Shown here: positions 1 to 25,100 of the stretch, one piece after another | Numbering within the stretch: the stretch's first letter is position 1 | Layout: each line of letters opens with the position of its first letter | Assembly: GCF_030463565.1 (NCBI RefSeq) | Contig: NC_134648.1 | Location: 46,996,346-47,060,345, forward strand | Reading direction: 5' to 3' | Length of the DNA: 64,000 nt | DNA from: Pelecanus crispus | Taxonomy: Eukaryota; Chordata; Aves; Pelecaniformes; Pelecanidae | Notes under the pieces: model-generated | The model's database searches: none | What the model was told of the DNA's origin: nothing | The model's input: the letters and a program-made list of their open reading frames with translations, nothing else | Made by a program: the position numbers and the translations under genes

Positions 1-929
1 ATCACGTGATTCACTAGAATTACAGGGCAACAAAACCAGTACTACTATAAAATGTTGATTAATGCATCCCAGAAAGTGGCATCGAAATGTAAAGACTGGA
101 ATCCAGACGTAAACTGAAATTTCAAAACTCTGGTCAGTAGAAATACCCATTTATACGCTGCTAACAAGGTAAAGTAATTCCAAAAGAGAATGACAGTTGA
201 AATCAACTATTACACACCATGACCAGACCAGTTTTAGAGCTAGCAATAAAATGAGATAAAAATAAATATGCAAAAAGGAAAATGAAAAATAGCTAAGGTA
301 AGTTCAAGTTTTCAAACCTTTGCATAAGTTATAACATAGGCAATATAGCATACTAAATATATAGCAACTACAGTCAACTCACATAGTTCCTGAGCTTCAA
401 ATATCTGGAAGAAGGGAAAGTACTAGAGAAGGAAGTAGCATATTTGCTTGTCATGTGTTTATCCTCTTTCCTAGTACCCCCTCAGGGAGACAGGAAACCA
501 GGCTATACACCCCTGAGGCATTTCAATGAAGGCAAATCTTTACTTGCAAATACTGAGCAATTAAAGCATAAATAAAAATGCAACATTATGGAGTAATTAC
601 TTTGAACTAAAACATCAGAGAAATACTGAAAAGCACTTTTAAATATACAGATTACAGTATTTTCATATATTGCAACTGAAATACATTTTAATAAGTAACA
701 CTAAGAAGAAAAATTGGACTTAGATTATGAACTCTATCCAAAATTTGTAGAGCTCTTTGGTTCTCATTATCATATTCAAGAAGAGTAGCTCATCATTAAG
801 CTGTTAGTGTCCATCTCTAAACTCTGACAACACAAAATGGCAATATCGTTTGTATCTCTGCTACTGTGCTTGAGGGAACCACACAAAAATATAGGCTTCA
901 GCAGTCATATAAAATTACTGTGTTTACTA

Positions 930-13068
<12,139 letters not shown>

Positions 13069-16000
13069 CTATAATAAAGAGAGAACTATTAGCAGAATGT
13101 TGAAGTGCAAACATTTTTAACCGCAAAATATTGAATGTACTTAATGACAGTCACACATTCAAATACTGTAACTGAGTTACAATCAATAAACACCGAGTAG
13201 TGCTTCTAAAAGCCTAAAAGCAATGCACAGTATTACAAGGCAAAACAGAAAGAAATTTAAGACTCCTAGGATGCAGCAACCTCTTCAAAGTCACAAATAT
13301 TTGACATGGTGCAAGTTAAAATACACAGTGCTAAAACAGTCCATCTTTGGATCACTTCTTGACTCAAGCAACAAATTCAGGCAAGAAATGTTATAACTAA
13401 AGCAGCAATTCTAGGGTAGGTCAGAGTAGACAACATGCACCACACTAACACACTATAAAAAAAAAAAAAAAAGACTTGCTTACACCAAAAAAATACACCC
13501 TGCTTTGAGGCCTTTCACTAATGCATTTAATTATTCATTCTGCTTATTACTCAAGAATCATTCATTCTTGCAAACTGTTTAATCCTCTGATTTCTTTACA
13601 AATCAAATAGCAAAAAGTAATTCTAAGTGTAATTTTTTAGTATCTTCTGCTGTGTCAAATTGTGTAGCCATAATTAACCATTTTCAGTAACACATCATGT
13701 GGCCTACTGTGGCGGTGCATCCCGCCCTCCTTTTCTCTCTTTGACCACTTTATGACTTGAGGAATTCCTACCAGACCACGGCCTTGTGTAGTGAGTTGGT
13801 CAGTTCTGCACCCCTGAATTATGCCAGAAACTCCTACATGGTTGAAGTGGAGAGCGGCCCTGTCCTTATCAGAAACTCCTACATGGTTGATGTGGGGAGC
13901 GAGAACAATCAGTTATCCCCTGACAGCCTTGAAACAGAGCAGCATCATCGCTACTGGAATTCCAGTAATTTACCGACCCGGATTATGGCTCGGGTGGAAA
14001 TTTACTGATGACTAAAGCCAATCATCTCACCAGCCTATAAAACAGCAGTCCTAAGGGAGGCTCTTTGAGCTCTCCTGGACCGCAGTGGGCTGCACCAGCA
14101 CCTCCCTCTGAGTGGGACGCCTCTCAGAGCTAGCAGACTCTTAAAGTTTGCTAAAATCAGAGGTCCATTGCTGAAGACTGACAGCGGAGCCTGGGCTGAA
14201 ACCCTTCACTCCTTGACACTCAACCCTCGCCCACTGAGAAATGCCAAGACATTTGACGTGAATATTTCACTGAACTCAAGGGGAATTTTTAACAGGTATA
14301 CCTTTATGTATATATGTATATAAATATATATATGTATTCATGTCTGTGTGTATGCATCTGTGAATCAATTTAAGTAGTCTGTAGATGTATGATTTAATTA
14401 CAAAGTGAGCCTTATACTGCTGCATTATCCTTATTCACATAAACCGTTGACCAAATCTGAGACTAAGATTGGACCGAGCCGCACCTAGACTCTTCTCTGA
14501 AAAGGAGTTTAGAAAAGCAAGGGGGTCTATTCTGAACCTCGCGACTCAACGGGAGGGTCCTCCTTATCCCCTGCATCCACAGTATCTCTGTGAATCATTC
14601 CAACTCAGTGTAACTTAATTTTCCTTTATAAGCTTCTTCCATGTAGTAATAGAGTGAACCCTGCCATCTTCGAATCTTTAACTAAGTCGCTGTTTTGATT
14701 AATTTTGTCTCATCACTTTGTCAATCACTGATGATTGAGTGCCATCAGAATATCACAATCAAATCCTGCAAATTGCCACAAGTAAATTCTAAACTGCTAC
14801 TAAATCAAACTGTGTAGAGTCACTCCGTTCACGACAAATTAACAGTCAGCAGGATTCACGAATCTGCATTCGCGACACCCACATACAAATATAATGGAAT
14901 AACAACACTATATTCCACAAGGGTACATTCCTACAGCAATGCTAGGAAGTAACTTTTTAAGAAGTACACGTGTCATATTCCACTACATTATATATCAAGA
15001 TGCACCTTTCAACAATCGTTTGAACTCAAATTTACCATTTGAGCACTGACCTAAGGCTTTCAAAATTTTCAGCTACAGTTACTCAGAAGCTGGAGCACTG
15101 GGGAACACAGACACATCTGAGCCTGTGAACATCTGGGAAAACCAGCAAGAAGACACAGCTATCTTTACTAAAATTATAATGACATTGCACCTTTAGTTTA
15201 TACGATAGTTAAAAACTTTTCAATTTTTTTCAATTATAGTTTAATATAATAGTTTGATTCTAATGCTGACTTTTAACAAAACAGTTTAACAACATCCGTA
15301 AAACAAAGAGAAGCCTCACATTTCACAGTTAACATCACTGGGAAATAACCAACTGTCAGCATGTGATAAAGCTACAAAAAGCAGTCTCAAAATTGTTCCT
15401 ATAAAACACGGACCAACAGGTGAACTTAGCTCTATAGAGTACCCTTCTCTTGAAGTTTTCTACAGGTGCAATCACTATGACTTATCTCCACGTTGTAATA
15501 GAAATACTATGATAATTAGTCTGCCAACATTTTAATGGCCATGTTATCTTACTGATATTAGGAGCAGATCTTCGTGTCATGGCAATTGCAACACAGGGAG
15601 CCACACGGGACTTTGTGCAAAAGAGCACTTCCGCCATCGCTTTTACTCAAGTTGCTGCAAGGCCATTGGGGCTGAACGAGGTCATCAGGCAGGGAACAAA
15701 AATGAGCAAACACAGGTGAGAGAGTATCTGGCAATCATAATTAGTACAGAGGAATCAGAGACAGAAGAAAATTCAGCTAAGAGAGGAAAGAACAGCCTGG
15801 TATCTGAAAAGGATCTAGAATTTAAGAAATTTCTCTCCTAATATGTCAAAATCCATCAGTGTTTTGTGCAAAAGGTGAAGGAACATTATCCCTGGAAAAT
15901 GGGGTATTGATACAACAATCTGCATGAGGCAAAAATCTCAGTTATAACCACAAACTGAATAATCTCTCCTTTTAAAATTATCTCCTGAGAAGACAGAAAA

Positions 16001-18352
16001 AATTGCAACTTAAAGGCCAGTCCAGCCGTTCCACAGGCATCTGCTATGAAGTCCACCAACTCCATCTCCATACACTGCAACATGAACTCCCATTTTCTGT
16101 ACTGGACTTTAAAGCCTCTTCTCCACATTTTACTCTAGTTACACTTGAAATGGTTTTACATGGATATTATTTTTACCACTCAGTTACTGCTCCACAGAGG
16201 CCAATGTACAAACACCAGTGTGCAGTGACTAATGAAGTGCATATATATACACATAAAAGTTTGCTGGATTTATTGAGTTAAATGCTGTTACATTCTAGTA
16301 AGGTGTGTATTTCCTATTCAGGAGGCAGAACCTGCTAATAATCAAATTTTCCTCCATCTTTTCTTCCACCCTTTTCTTTACTTCCAAGAGACAATAATAC
16401 ATATTTCATCACACATCAAACATGAAACTCATGGTCTGACAAGTTACATTCAGTTTCGATAGCACTGCTGTAGCTACCCAGGCACATTTTCTGGGATAGG
16501 TGTGGAGATGCATTGCATTAGAGCAGAACAGCAAAGCTTCCTGACCTACAGACTACAGACCAAACTTCATACACCCGAACGCCACAAAATACGTGTTGCC
16601 CACCTCAGAAAACCAGAGAGAAGGGATTTTCAGAACAGGTGAACAGCAACAGCTCCCATGTTGGGGTGCCACTGCTTTAGCTCTGCTGCAGGACAGGACG
16701 CCCAGGCAAGCCCAGCAGCCCTTCCCGGCTTGCTTCCTCCCTCCTGCTGCTGAGCCTGACTTGTACCCCCGCATCCCTGCACCATGGCAACCTCGCGCTG
16801 TGTCACACAGAGAAGCCACAACTGAACGGCATGAGGAGTCCGAGGGTGACTACACCTGACTATGAAGGCTTGATTCTCAGGTAAATCATAGTATTTATGT
16901 AATTACTCTGACTGGGTGCAAGAAGACAGTTAGGACTTTCTAACCATTACACTTATCAAACATCTTTGGTATACCATTCGGAAAGCTATCCTATAGCTGA
17001 ATAAATAGTTTTGAAACACATTACTTTGAAATGACATTATTTTGAAATGCTTCTAGAAGCAACTGCAAACAGTAAGGGCAGTTTCTTCAAAATAGATTAT
17101 TTTAAAAGTTCCTCTTTCATCTCAGCACCTTTAAACATTTACACACCACACAGAAATGTGTCTCAACACAGATGATCACCAAAATAATATCCACTAGTCC
17201 TGGGAAGCACATATAAACAAAATCAAAACATTTCTCTCTACACTATTTTAAGAGTTGCAGCACAGAGATCAGACTCCCTCATATGACTATGTATTTAAAT
17301 ACCACTAAATTAGTACAGGTCACTGTGCACTTTTCTTATAACAAACCTATTCTTTCTGCTTATTATGCACTAATAATCTGGTAAAATAAGAGATTAATAA
17401 TAAGCCTTTAATTTGTTTTTTTATGCCAAAATCAGCATTTCAGATACAAATCTATTTCGGTACCAAGGAGTAACTCAAATATACGAGGAGAATGGGTTCA
17501 TACTTATCCAAAGCAACTGCAAGTCGTCAAAGTGACAACATAGAATCTCATTTTCACTACTCAAACACAGCCATCCTCCAAACCTGCTCTCCCAGTTTTG
17601 TTCACTTTTTTTTTTTAAAAAAAAAAGCGTATGCAATAACCCACCTAAATTTAAAAAAAAAAAAAAAAAAACAACAACATATCCAAATGCATCAGGGCCT
17701 GCCTAAACACAATTTTTGCGCAGCTTTCCCTGTCTCGCAAGGCACCCCTGCCAGAGCCCCTGGCAGCGGCACGGCAACGCGGGGCCAGAAGCGCTCCGGG
17801 ACCCGAAAGCTGCAGCCGCTGCCGGGCTGAGCCGCGCCTTACAGCGGCAGCCGTGCCAAGGCCGTGCCCCGCCGGCCCGACCTACGCGCCGGGAGCCCCG
17901 GCTGCGAACGGGGCTCCCGGCGGCCGCTCGCACCGCCCCAGCCGGGCTGCACCGCGGCGGGCAGGGTGGGCGCTCCCCGCCCCATCACAAGGGGGGCAGA
18001 GGCGGCCCCGGGAGGCCGCGGGCAGCGCTGAGCCGCCGCCGGCGGGTGTCCCCGGCCCCTCAGGGCCGTCCGGGGACCCCGAGAGCAGCTTCAGGCCGCC
18101 CGCGGATCCCCCCACGGCCACGGAGGGCGGCGTGAGCGCCCGAACCTGGGGAGGGCAGGCGGGAAGCTCCCCACCCCGCTGCCGGCCCAGCAGCCGGACG
18201 GGGGCCCCAGGGCCCGAGGGCTGGGGTGGGAGCGGGGCTGCCGCCGCCGCGGCGCCGCCGAAGGACTCTCCTCCCCGTGGCACCCCCCAGCTCACGCCGC
18301 CGGCCGCCTCCGGCTCCCCGCGACCCCCCCGGCCTCGGCCCTGCCCGCTCAC
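13069..18352 (-). other. SEC23A: SEC23A intron 1
   Basis: A 5.3-kb intron holding one solo LTR (13708-14877), a short poly-A run near 13457, poly-A/T stretches near 17610-17670, and a GC-rich patch around 16600-16860. I recognise no gene in it. Confidence 0.6.
13708..14877 (+). mobile_element. Solo LTR of an endogenous retrovirus-like element
   Basis: The element starts TGTGGCGG and ends TCGCGACA, an imperfect inverted terminal pair with the TG...CA ends of an LTR. Flanks are CCTAC (13703-13707) and CCCAC (14878-14882), a 5-bp target duplication with one mismatch. A CCAAT motif (about 14021) and TATAAAA (about 14035) sit in tandem as in an LTR core promoter on the plus strand. Upstream are two near-identical direct repeats of about 30 bp (13828 and 13871), resembling U3 enhancer repeats. 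No internal coding region is present, so it is a solo LTR. It lies antisense in SEC23A intron 1. The family is not identified. Confidence 0.65.
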
Positions 18353-18440
18353 CCCGCGTCCCGGCCGCCGCCGCCGCCTCTCTCGCTCTCGCCTGCCCGC
18401 ACGCAGCCGCCCCGGCGCCGCCGACGCAGTCAACATGGCT
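18353..18440 (-). promoter_or_regulatory. SEC23A: Predicted SEC23A noncoding exon 1 and core promoter
   Basis: Exon 2 begins 21 nt before the ATG with a clear acceptor, so an upstream noncoding exon must exist. On the minus strand in the CpG island, a strong donor GCGGG|GTGAGC sits at 18353/18352 after a purine- and GC-rich leader. The upstream end is not fixed by sequence; I place it near a YY1-type core GCCATGTTG (18431-18439). The donor is seen; the transcription start is inferred. Confidence 0.5.
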
Positions 18441-18464
18441 GATGGGAGAGTCCGCGCCACGTCA
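18431..18464 (-). promoter_or_regulatory. SEC23A promoter: YY1-type core plus UPRE/CRE-like TGACGTGG
   Basis: Read on the minus strand, 18457-18464 is TGACGTGG, the consensus bound by ATF6/XBP1 and CREB3-family bZIP factors. About 18 bp downstream lies GCCATGTTG (18431-18439), an exact YY1 core (GCCATNTTG). CREB3L2 (BBF2H7) is reported to activate mammalian Sec23a through a CRE-like site. The motifs are seen; binding is inferred. Confidence 0.5.
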
Positions 18465-18770
18465 AGGGGCAGAGAGCGGCGGGCCGGGGCGGGCCGGGCT
18501 GAGCTCCGCGGCTCCCCCGCCGCCCCCCCCGCCGCAGGGGCAGCCCTGGCCGCGGACCCGCTCCCGGCGGGGCAGCCCGCCTGTGCCCCGCGGCCCTCCC
18601 CGGCGAGCGGGGCGGAGGGGCCCGGCCTCAGCCGTGCCGTGCCGCGCCGCTCACCTCCGCCTCAGCGCCCCGCCGGCCCCTGCCCCTTAGCCGCCGCCTT
18701 TTCTTCCCCGTTCGGCGCCCGGATTTCTTCTAGAGATCGTTTGTCTCCACCTCGCTCTTAAAACCCTTCG

Positions 18771-21690
18771 GGAAGGGAGGCCTCCCGGCCACCGGGGGAG
18801 CTTTGCCCTCTCTGCCCTTCGGCCGCGCCGGTGCCCGCGGGTACCGGAGCCGCCCCCGCCCCCGCCGGTGGCCGTGCTGCCCCGCCGCCGCGTTGTTCTC
18901 TGCTTGCCAGGGGCTGCTGCGGGGAAAGCCCCGGGAGCCAGCAGCCGGGCTTCTGGGAGTCCCTGAATTCAGCCCGCTGGTTGCCCGCCTTCCACCCTGT
19001 GTATTTATGGCAGCTTTTTAATGCGGAAGATTGTTTACGTGTGTCTTCGGACTGCCTGGGGAGAAATATATTGAAATTATATTCCTGGTGGGTTTTAGCC
19101 TGAGACAATACTTTATCTCATACTTACAAGTATTTTGAAATATAACACATCTTTTGCTTTATCTCATACTAATATTTTGAAATATAACACATCTTTTGCT
19201 TTATCTCATACTAATATTTTGAAATATAACACATCTTTTGCTTTATCTCATACTAATATTTTGAAATATAACACATCTTTATTTACTCTCTGCACAATAA
19301 CTTCGACATAGCCATAACTGTACAGTTTTGTTCAGGTTTTTTGTTAGTGCAGTTATCTTTTTTTCCCCTCCCCCAAACCCAAGTTACAGATTCCGGGGCA
19401 CTTCAGAATCGTTTTCAACAAGTCTGCCACAAAAGGCTAGCACAGAAACTTCTGTCTTTCCTGCGAGATCTCAGTGCAACCAATCCGGACATGGGGGAGG
19501 ACTGAAAAACATCTGCTGCCTACCACGTCCTCCTGCACTGCAACTCTGAAAACGTGCTATGACCACCAACCAACTATAAATTACTAAAATATCCTTACTC
19601 TCTTTCGTTATATGTCAAATGTAATTATTAGAATTTCTATGCCATTACTATTTCCAGTATTGTTTGCCAGTCCTCTTCAGTCTAAAAACACGAGCATGTA
19701 AACAACAGCAGAACTTAAAGGGAGGGATTTTAAATTTCCACGTCTGCAAACCTCACTGCCAGTTGTGGGAGTATTAAGCAAGAGCTTGCCAAGGGCACGT
19801 AACCTTCTCAGTCTATTAAAAAAAAAAAAACCAAAACAAAACCCTACAACAGGGTGAACTTCAAACAGAAGCACAGAAAGCAGTTCAGTGTTACAATTTC
19901 AAAAATACTCAAATACTGTGTGAAACATTTTCAGAAAGTTACACTGAAAAGAGGCAAGTCCCGAAGTCAGACTGTGGGATGAACTCTATAGGCAACGAGA
20001 ACAAGAGAAAAAGAGGCAACTGGCACTTAAAGACACTTAAAAGGGAAGAAGGAAGAACAGGACAGTATACTATTCTGAAAGCTCACTACAAATAAAAGGT
20101 ATACAGTATTTTTCATCAGTCTATAGCACAATTAAATTTCCTTACATAATGACTCAATCCAATGCTTTAAACTTCAAGAAATGTTTTGCAGCTGTTATTA
20201 TGATGGTGCAAACCACAGAGAAGCAAGAAGCAAAAAAATAGAAAATAGGATCCTAACATGGTGTATACTCATTATAAGAAAATATTATCTCCCAGTATTA
20301 GAATATATGGTGAAAGCATTTCATTCTCTTAATGCAGAATTTTTAGTTTATGTGTTAGATTTTTTTTTTTTAGTCAGCAGTGCATACCCACTGATGGCAA
20401 CTCACCCTTTCTTTGGAATAGTACTCTTCCATAATGCCTAGGCAGCTGAGGAGAAAGTATGTTCATTTCCAGTTTCTTTTTCCTCTTCTTCCACTGAGTC
20501 ATATTTGCTAGCCACTGCATCAACATTGTTGGTAAAACTTGTTAGGAACGACTTTATTATCTGTGGAAGACTACCTGTAAAAATCAAAAATATGTTACTT
20601 CATTTAAAAAGTATCAATGGAAAGTTCCAGAAAAAATAATGTAAAGGTAGAAAGTATATTTAAAGTCTCTTTATACCTGTGGATTCTCTTTCTGTTCGTA
20701 GTTCCTGACTTCATAAAAAGAAAAAAAAAGTTCTGAATATTACCAAAGTATTAGAACTTTTTACAGCTGGACTCACCAAAGTTTTTGTCTTGGCTATTGG
20801 TCAGCCTTTCCAGAGATACCACTGTAGTTTTAGCTAAGCAGGTTTTATTTCTACTAGTGACTGCAATGGTTACATACTCAACTAGGATGTTAGATCAGGG
20901 TTGCAGAATTAAAACTCCCTATTACACATAGGTGGTTTTGGAAACACCTTACAACAAACAAAAGCCAGTGGAGAGGAGGAGTTAGGGTAGATGTTTTTTC
21001 AGAACTGGTAAAAAACAGCCTTGACAAAAAAAAAAAGCATTGCTTTTTTGCGCTCATGTCAGAAGTATTTAGAGCTCCTCTGACCTACTAGGTGGACTGT
21101 GGGTAGCACTAAACTGACTTTGCATGCAGCAGAACTAATAGGAAAAATAATATAGATTGACATTTTGTGTAAGGAATTTCATAATAGACAACATAAATGA
21201 TTACAGCATTATCCTTCCGCTTTTTATCTTAACTGAAAAGCAACCCCCCTTTGTGCTAATAGTACCTTGCTTTTGATTTGGCATGTGGATACTCCCATAT
21301 AATAGATATATAATAGATAAACCCATACAATAGTGTTTAGATAAATCTAAAATAATCTAAATAATAAAATAAATTTAAATAAACGTTAGAGCGACAAAAT
21401 AAAAACTCATTGACCCTTCGAGAACTCTTAAATTTATAGCAATTAACTCCAGTGTACTCGTTTCAACCATAGATCTCAAAGCATTTCAAGGAAGGAACAA
21501 GTATTATTACTGGATGCCCACAGGTAGAATAGAAAACGCTAATGGGCGAGTTTTGAAGAACCACTTGCGAAAACTACGGTGTATTAGAATAACGGCACCA
21601 GGCCTGACAGAAATGGTTATTAAAGGTTTACAGCGTTTCGCCGCAGAAACAGGCCTAGACTGACGGGCCTCATCGGTACACCACTTCCAG
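18771..21690. other. Intergenic spacer between SEC23A and GEMIN2
   Basis: The spacer between two divergent CpG-island promoters. It holds a 42-bp minisatellite (19111-19279) and otherwise AT-rich unique-looking sequence. The longest open frames are under 120 codons and look like nothing I know. Confidence 0.5.
19111..19279. repeat. 42-bp minisatellite, four copies
   Basis: Copies begin at 19111, 19157, 19199 and 19241 with ctttatctcatact and end with cacatctttt. Copies 2-4 are essentially identical. Copy 1 is 46 bp with a small insertion after the cata motif. The array is AT-rich and lies between two divergent promoters. Confidence 0.92.
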
Positions 21691-21960
21691 CACTGCTCTT
21701 GGGCCGACTTTCCTTTCGTTCCCCTCCCCGCGTTCCCGGGCCAGCTAAAACCTCCAGAGCGGGCCGCCGCTCAGGCCTCGGCGCTTGCCGGTGCCCCGCG
21801 CACACAGCGTGTTCCCGCCATCACCCCCGCGTCAGAGCGCAACACCGCGGCACCCCCCCCCCGGGCCGCGGGCACCGAGAGGGGGCGGCCGGCCCCGCCC
21901 TCTTTAACGGCGGCCGCCGCGCGCGCTCCCCGCGGCCCTCCGAGGCCGCAGCCCCGCCCC

Positions 21961-21970
21961 TCTCGCGAGA
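21961..21970. promoter_or_regulatory. TCTCGCGAGA palindromic promoter element
   Basis: An exact copy of the CGCG palindrome bound by BANP (and earlier linked to Kaiso/ZBTB33) in CpG-island promoters. It lies 100 bp upstream of the GEMIN2 ATG. The motif is seen; its use here is inferred. Confidence 0.6.
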
Positions 21971-22069
21971 GCAGCGCGCGCTGCGTGCCGGCGGGCCGGG
22001 CCCAGCGGCGCCCGGTGTGGCGGCCTCCGCCGCTGGGGGCGGGGCGCGGGCTCCCGTGGCGGCGCGGCC

Positions 22070-22191
22070 ATGGAGCCGGGCGTGGAGGAGCTGATGCCGC
22101 GGCTGCTGCCCGTGGATGACTGCGACTTGGCCGAGGACTTCGACCCCACGGTGCCTCCCAGGACGCCCCAGGAGTATCTGAAGCGCGTCCA
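22070..22191 (+). CDS. GEMIN2: GEMIN2 exon 1 (residues 1-40)
   Basis: Starts [17 protein letters not shown] and ends GTC CA|gtgagt in phase 2, splitting Gln41. Confidence 0.95.
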
Positions 22192-25100
22192 GTGAGTGGC
22201 GGGGCGGCGGGGCCGAGCTCCGGCGGGCCGGGCCCGCCGCCGTCACCTCCCCGCCAGAGCGGCGCGGCCGCCCGGGCCGAGCTTCGCGTTGGGGGGGCCG
22301 CGCCGCGCTGCCGTTACCCTGGCCAGCCGCAGCCAGAAGCGCTGCTTCCCCAGGGCTCCCGGGGCGGTGGGACCCCGTCCGGCATCGGCCCTGCACCCGT
22401 CCGCTTCCTGCCAGGCTTGCCGCTTCTCTAGGGCGGCGGCACGGCGGCCGCACGCCGCGCTGGGCGGCGTGTTCCTCGGCAGGCTCGCGGGGCCGGTGCC
22501 GCTCTGTTTTCCTCGGGAAGATGGAGGTCCGGTTCGCGGCTCTCCGTACCGGCAGCGGCGGCCTCCCGAGGTCTGGCTGCGGGCCGCGCTGCCGCGCCTC
22601 AGGCGAGTTGGGATGTCAGCGAGCCTCCAGGAGCGCGGAGCAGCCCTGTAGAAAGCGAGAATGCTCGATCCCCAACTCTCCGGTCAAACCTTCCCTCAGG
22701 ATTGCCGGTACACTCAGTTTTACATACCTGAAGATTTCCGCGGGTGCGGTATTTCAGAGACATCCGGCATATAACCGCCTGTTACAAAAAGGGAAAAATG
22801 TAGCCGCTTGATTTTATTTTGTAGGATTGAAGCAGCTCGATGTCCAGACGTGGTCGTGGCGCAAATAGACCCCAAAAAATTGAGAAAGAAGCAGACAGTA
22901 AACATTTCAGTAAGTTTGAGAACTTATACGCGTTTTGTTTTGAGAGAGAAAAAAAATGAAAGGGAAAGTTGTTAATATCATAACGTTTGTACTAATTTTG
23001 GGGAGTGGTTGGCATAACTAAATAGCGCTGCTGGATTTTAAAAGCATCTACAGAATTAAATGCCTGGGTTTGAAGAAACACCTGTTCAACTGCTGGCTAA
23101 CAGCAGTCTTTATAACTGATTTAAATTTATAATATCCATACTATTTGATACACAGCAGACTACTGTCTGAGGAAATCAAATGTTGCATTATATTTTACAA
23201 ATATTTAATCATAAAACCTGCATAAACTTTAGAAGGCAGACATCTCCGTATCTCTATTTAGGTGTAAATATATATCTAGGGTAAGGGTAGTAAGCTCAGC
23301 TAAGCTTTACTGAAGTTAGATCAAATTCTAGCACCACTTTTTCCCTTCTTGGTGGAATATTTTATCAGAATTTTTCCTTACTGCCCAAGCAGATTTTTCT
23401 GTTGTCACATTGCCCTGACAGCTTGGTTTTTAATCTACTTTCAAATAGTTCAAGAGACCAAGTTTGCCTTTCCCTAGTGAAAACTAATCTGAAATTTCAG
23501 TACTAGATTGCTCAGGAAAAGTTTCTAGTACTGACATATGACCATGTAACTTCTGTGACCATTCTCTTCATTTGTCTCATCTTTTTGTAGTGTTATTCTT
23601 AAACATTTGTTGAAAGTTTTTTGGTTTTTTTTTAAATAACTTTCATGCTTATCTTTAAAGAGGTTGTATATACTTAACTGTCAGAGTTCATTTTCTAAAA
23701 CATATATTTGTGGTCTTCTGTCTTCCTCAACTTACTATCTTGGCAAGTAGAACACATAAGATTCATAACATCTGTCCAAGATAAGGAAACAGCAGCCTGC
23801 TTTTTATAAACAGGGGTATTAAGGCAGAACAACTGCTAAGAAGACAACCTTAAATCATTCTCTGACAATGTATTTTGAATACTTAGTTTTCCTTATTTGC
23901 ATATGAGAAGAGTCAAACAGAAGAAATTTTGTCTAAAGCAATTCTTAAGTCAGTCTTGGATGTGGTCATGAAATTACCTTCTTAAACGAAGATTTAAAGG
24001 AAATTGTTTACCTGATAGTAAACATTTACTGATTCTCTTGTTCTTAAGGATTCTTCTTATAAAGATTTCTTTACATTGTAATTATTGCCAGTGTTTTCTT
24101 AGATTTCCGGATGTCAGCCTGCTCCTGAAGGATACTCTCCAACGCTCAGGTGGCAGCAGCAGCAAGTGGCCAATTTCTCAGCTGTTCGTCAGGTACAAAA
24201 TGGTGTGTGTGAGGGGACTCGCACTGTCTAGATAGAACATCTGTGCTTTACAGGGGACCACCTTGTATCTAGTATAGAAACGCTACGACTTTATGGTAGG
24301 ACAGATATTTGTATGCAAATGTTTTAAGTTCTTGAAAAATAATTGAGTGTCTACTGGGTGGCTTTTAAACCTCTGATAAAACTCTTGAGAGAGTCATGTT
24401 TAAAAAAAATTCTCCTTCAACTTCAGCAAAAATATCTGTCAGTATTTAGATTAAATGACACAGAGTAGCTGAGGGAGGACAAAAATCCCTATGATGTTAC
24501 GCAGTTACAGTAAAACCTAGCACTAGCAGGAATATTCTGCAGAACTCAGCGTTAACTGAAAAACAAGCAGATCCTAACCCACCAGGAGATTCATGTACAT
24601 AGAACACACTGTCCATTTAAGATACTGCTGACAGTGGTGGCACCCATTATGAGGAGAAATACGAATTTGGTAAAATGTATTTGTAACTTCGTAGTGTTAG
24701 CACAGACTTAAATCTTTCCTACCACATTTGCACCCTGCTCTTAAATAACAGAACAGAAATGGAGAATTGAGCAGTCTCTCTATCCACAGTTCAAACAGGG
24801 TGAAATGCAAAACATAGTAAAGATGTAGGTAGAGATCAATTATGACTCCAGTGCCGTGGAAGGCATGTTTACAATGCATTGATACTGCATTATAGGAATA
24901 CATCAAGTAACTGAAGTACGACCAGCTGCACTGAAGCTGCTGTAGTGCTGAACTTTGCATGAGCTCAATTACCGTGTTTTTTCAGGGAGGTAAATCAGTG
25001 AAGGTGGAGATCTGGACTACTGCATCTACATTGTAAATATTAACTGAGCTAGCCCCTATTTCTACAAGGTATCACATTGCATACTGTATATTAGACATAA

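Larger units (their letters stand above)
17735..18770. promoter_or_regulatory. CpG island at the SEC23A 5' end
   Basis: About 1 kb of very GC-rich, CpG-dense sequence flanked by AT-rich DNA. It contains the predicted SEC23A exon 1. Long open frames here on both strands (up to 302 codons) are proline/arginine/alanine-rich composition artefacts. Confidence 0.85.
21690..22640. promoter_or_regulatory. CpG island at the GEMIN2 5' end
   Basis: CpG-dense sequence spanning GEMIN2 exon 1 and the start of intron 1, with no TATA box. It contains the palindrome TCTCGCGAGA at 21961-21970. Confidence 0.85.

Noticed and set aside
17853-18761. 302-codon and overlapping frames near SEC23A exon 1
   Set aside because: Same composition artefact in a CpG island; no protein-like pattern on either strand.
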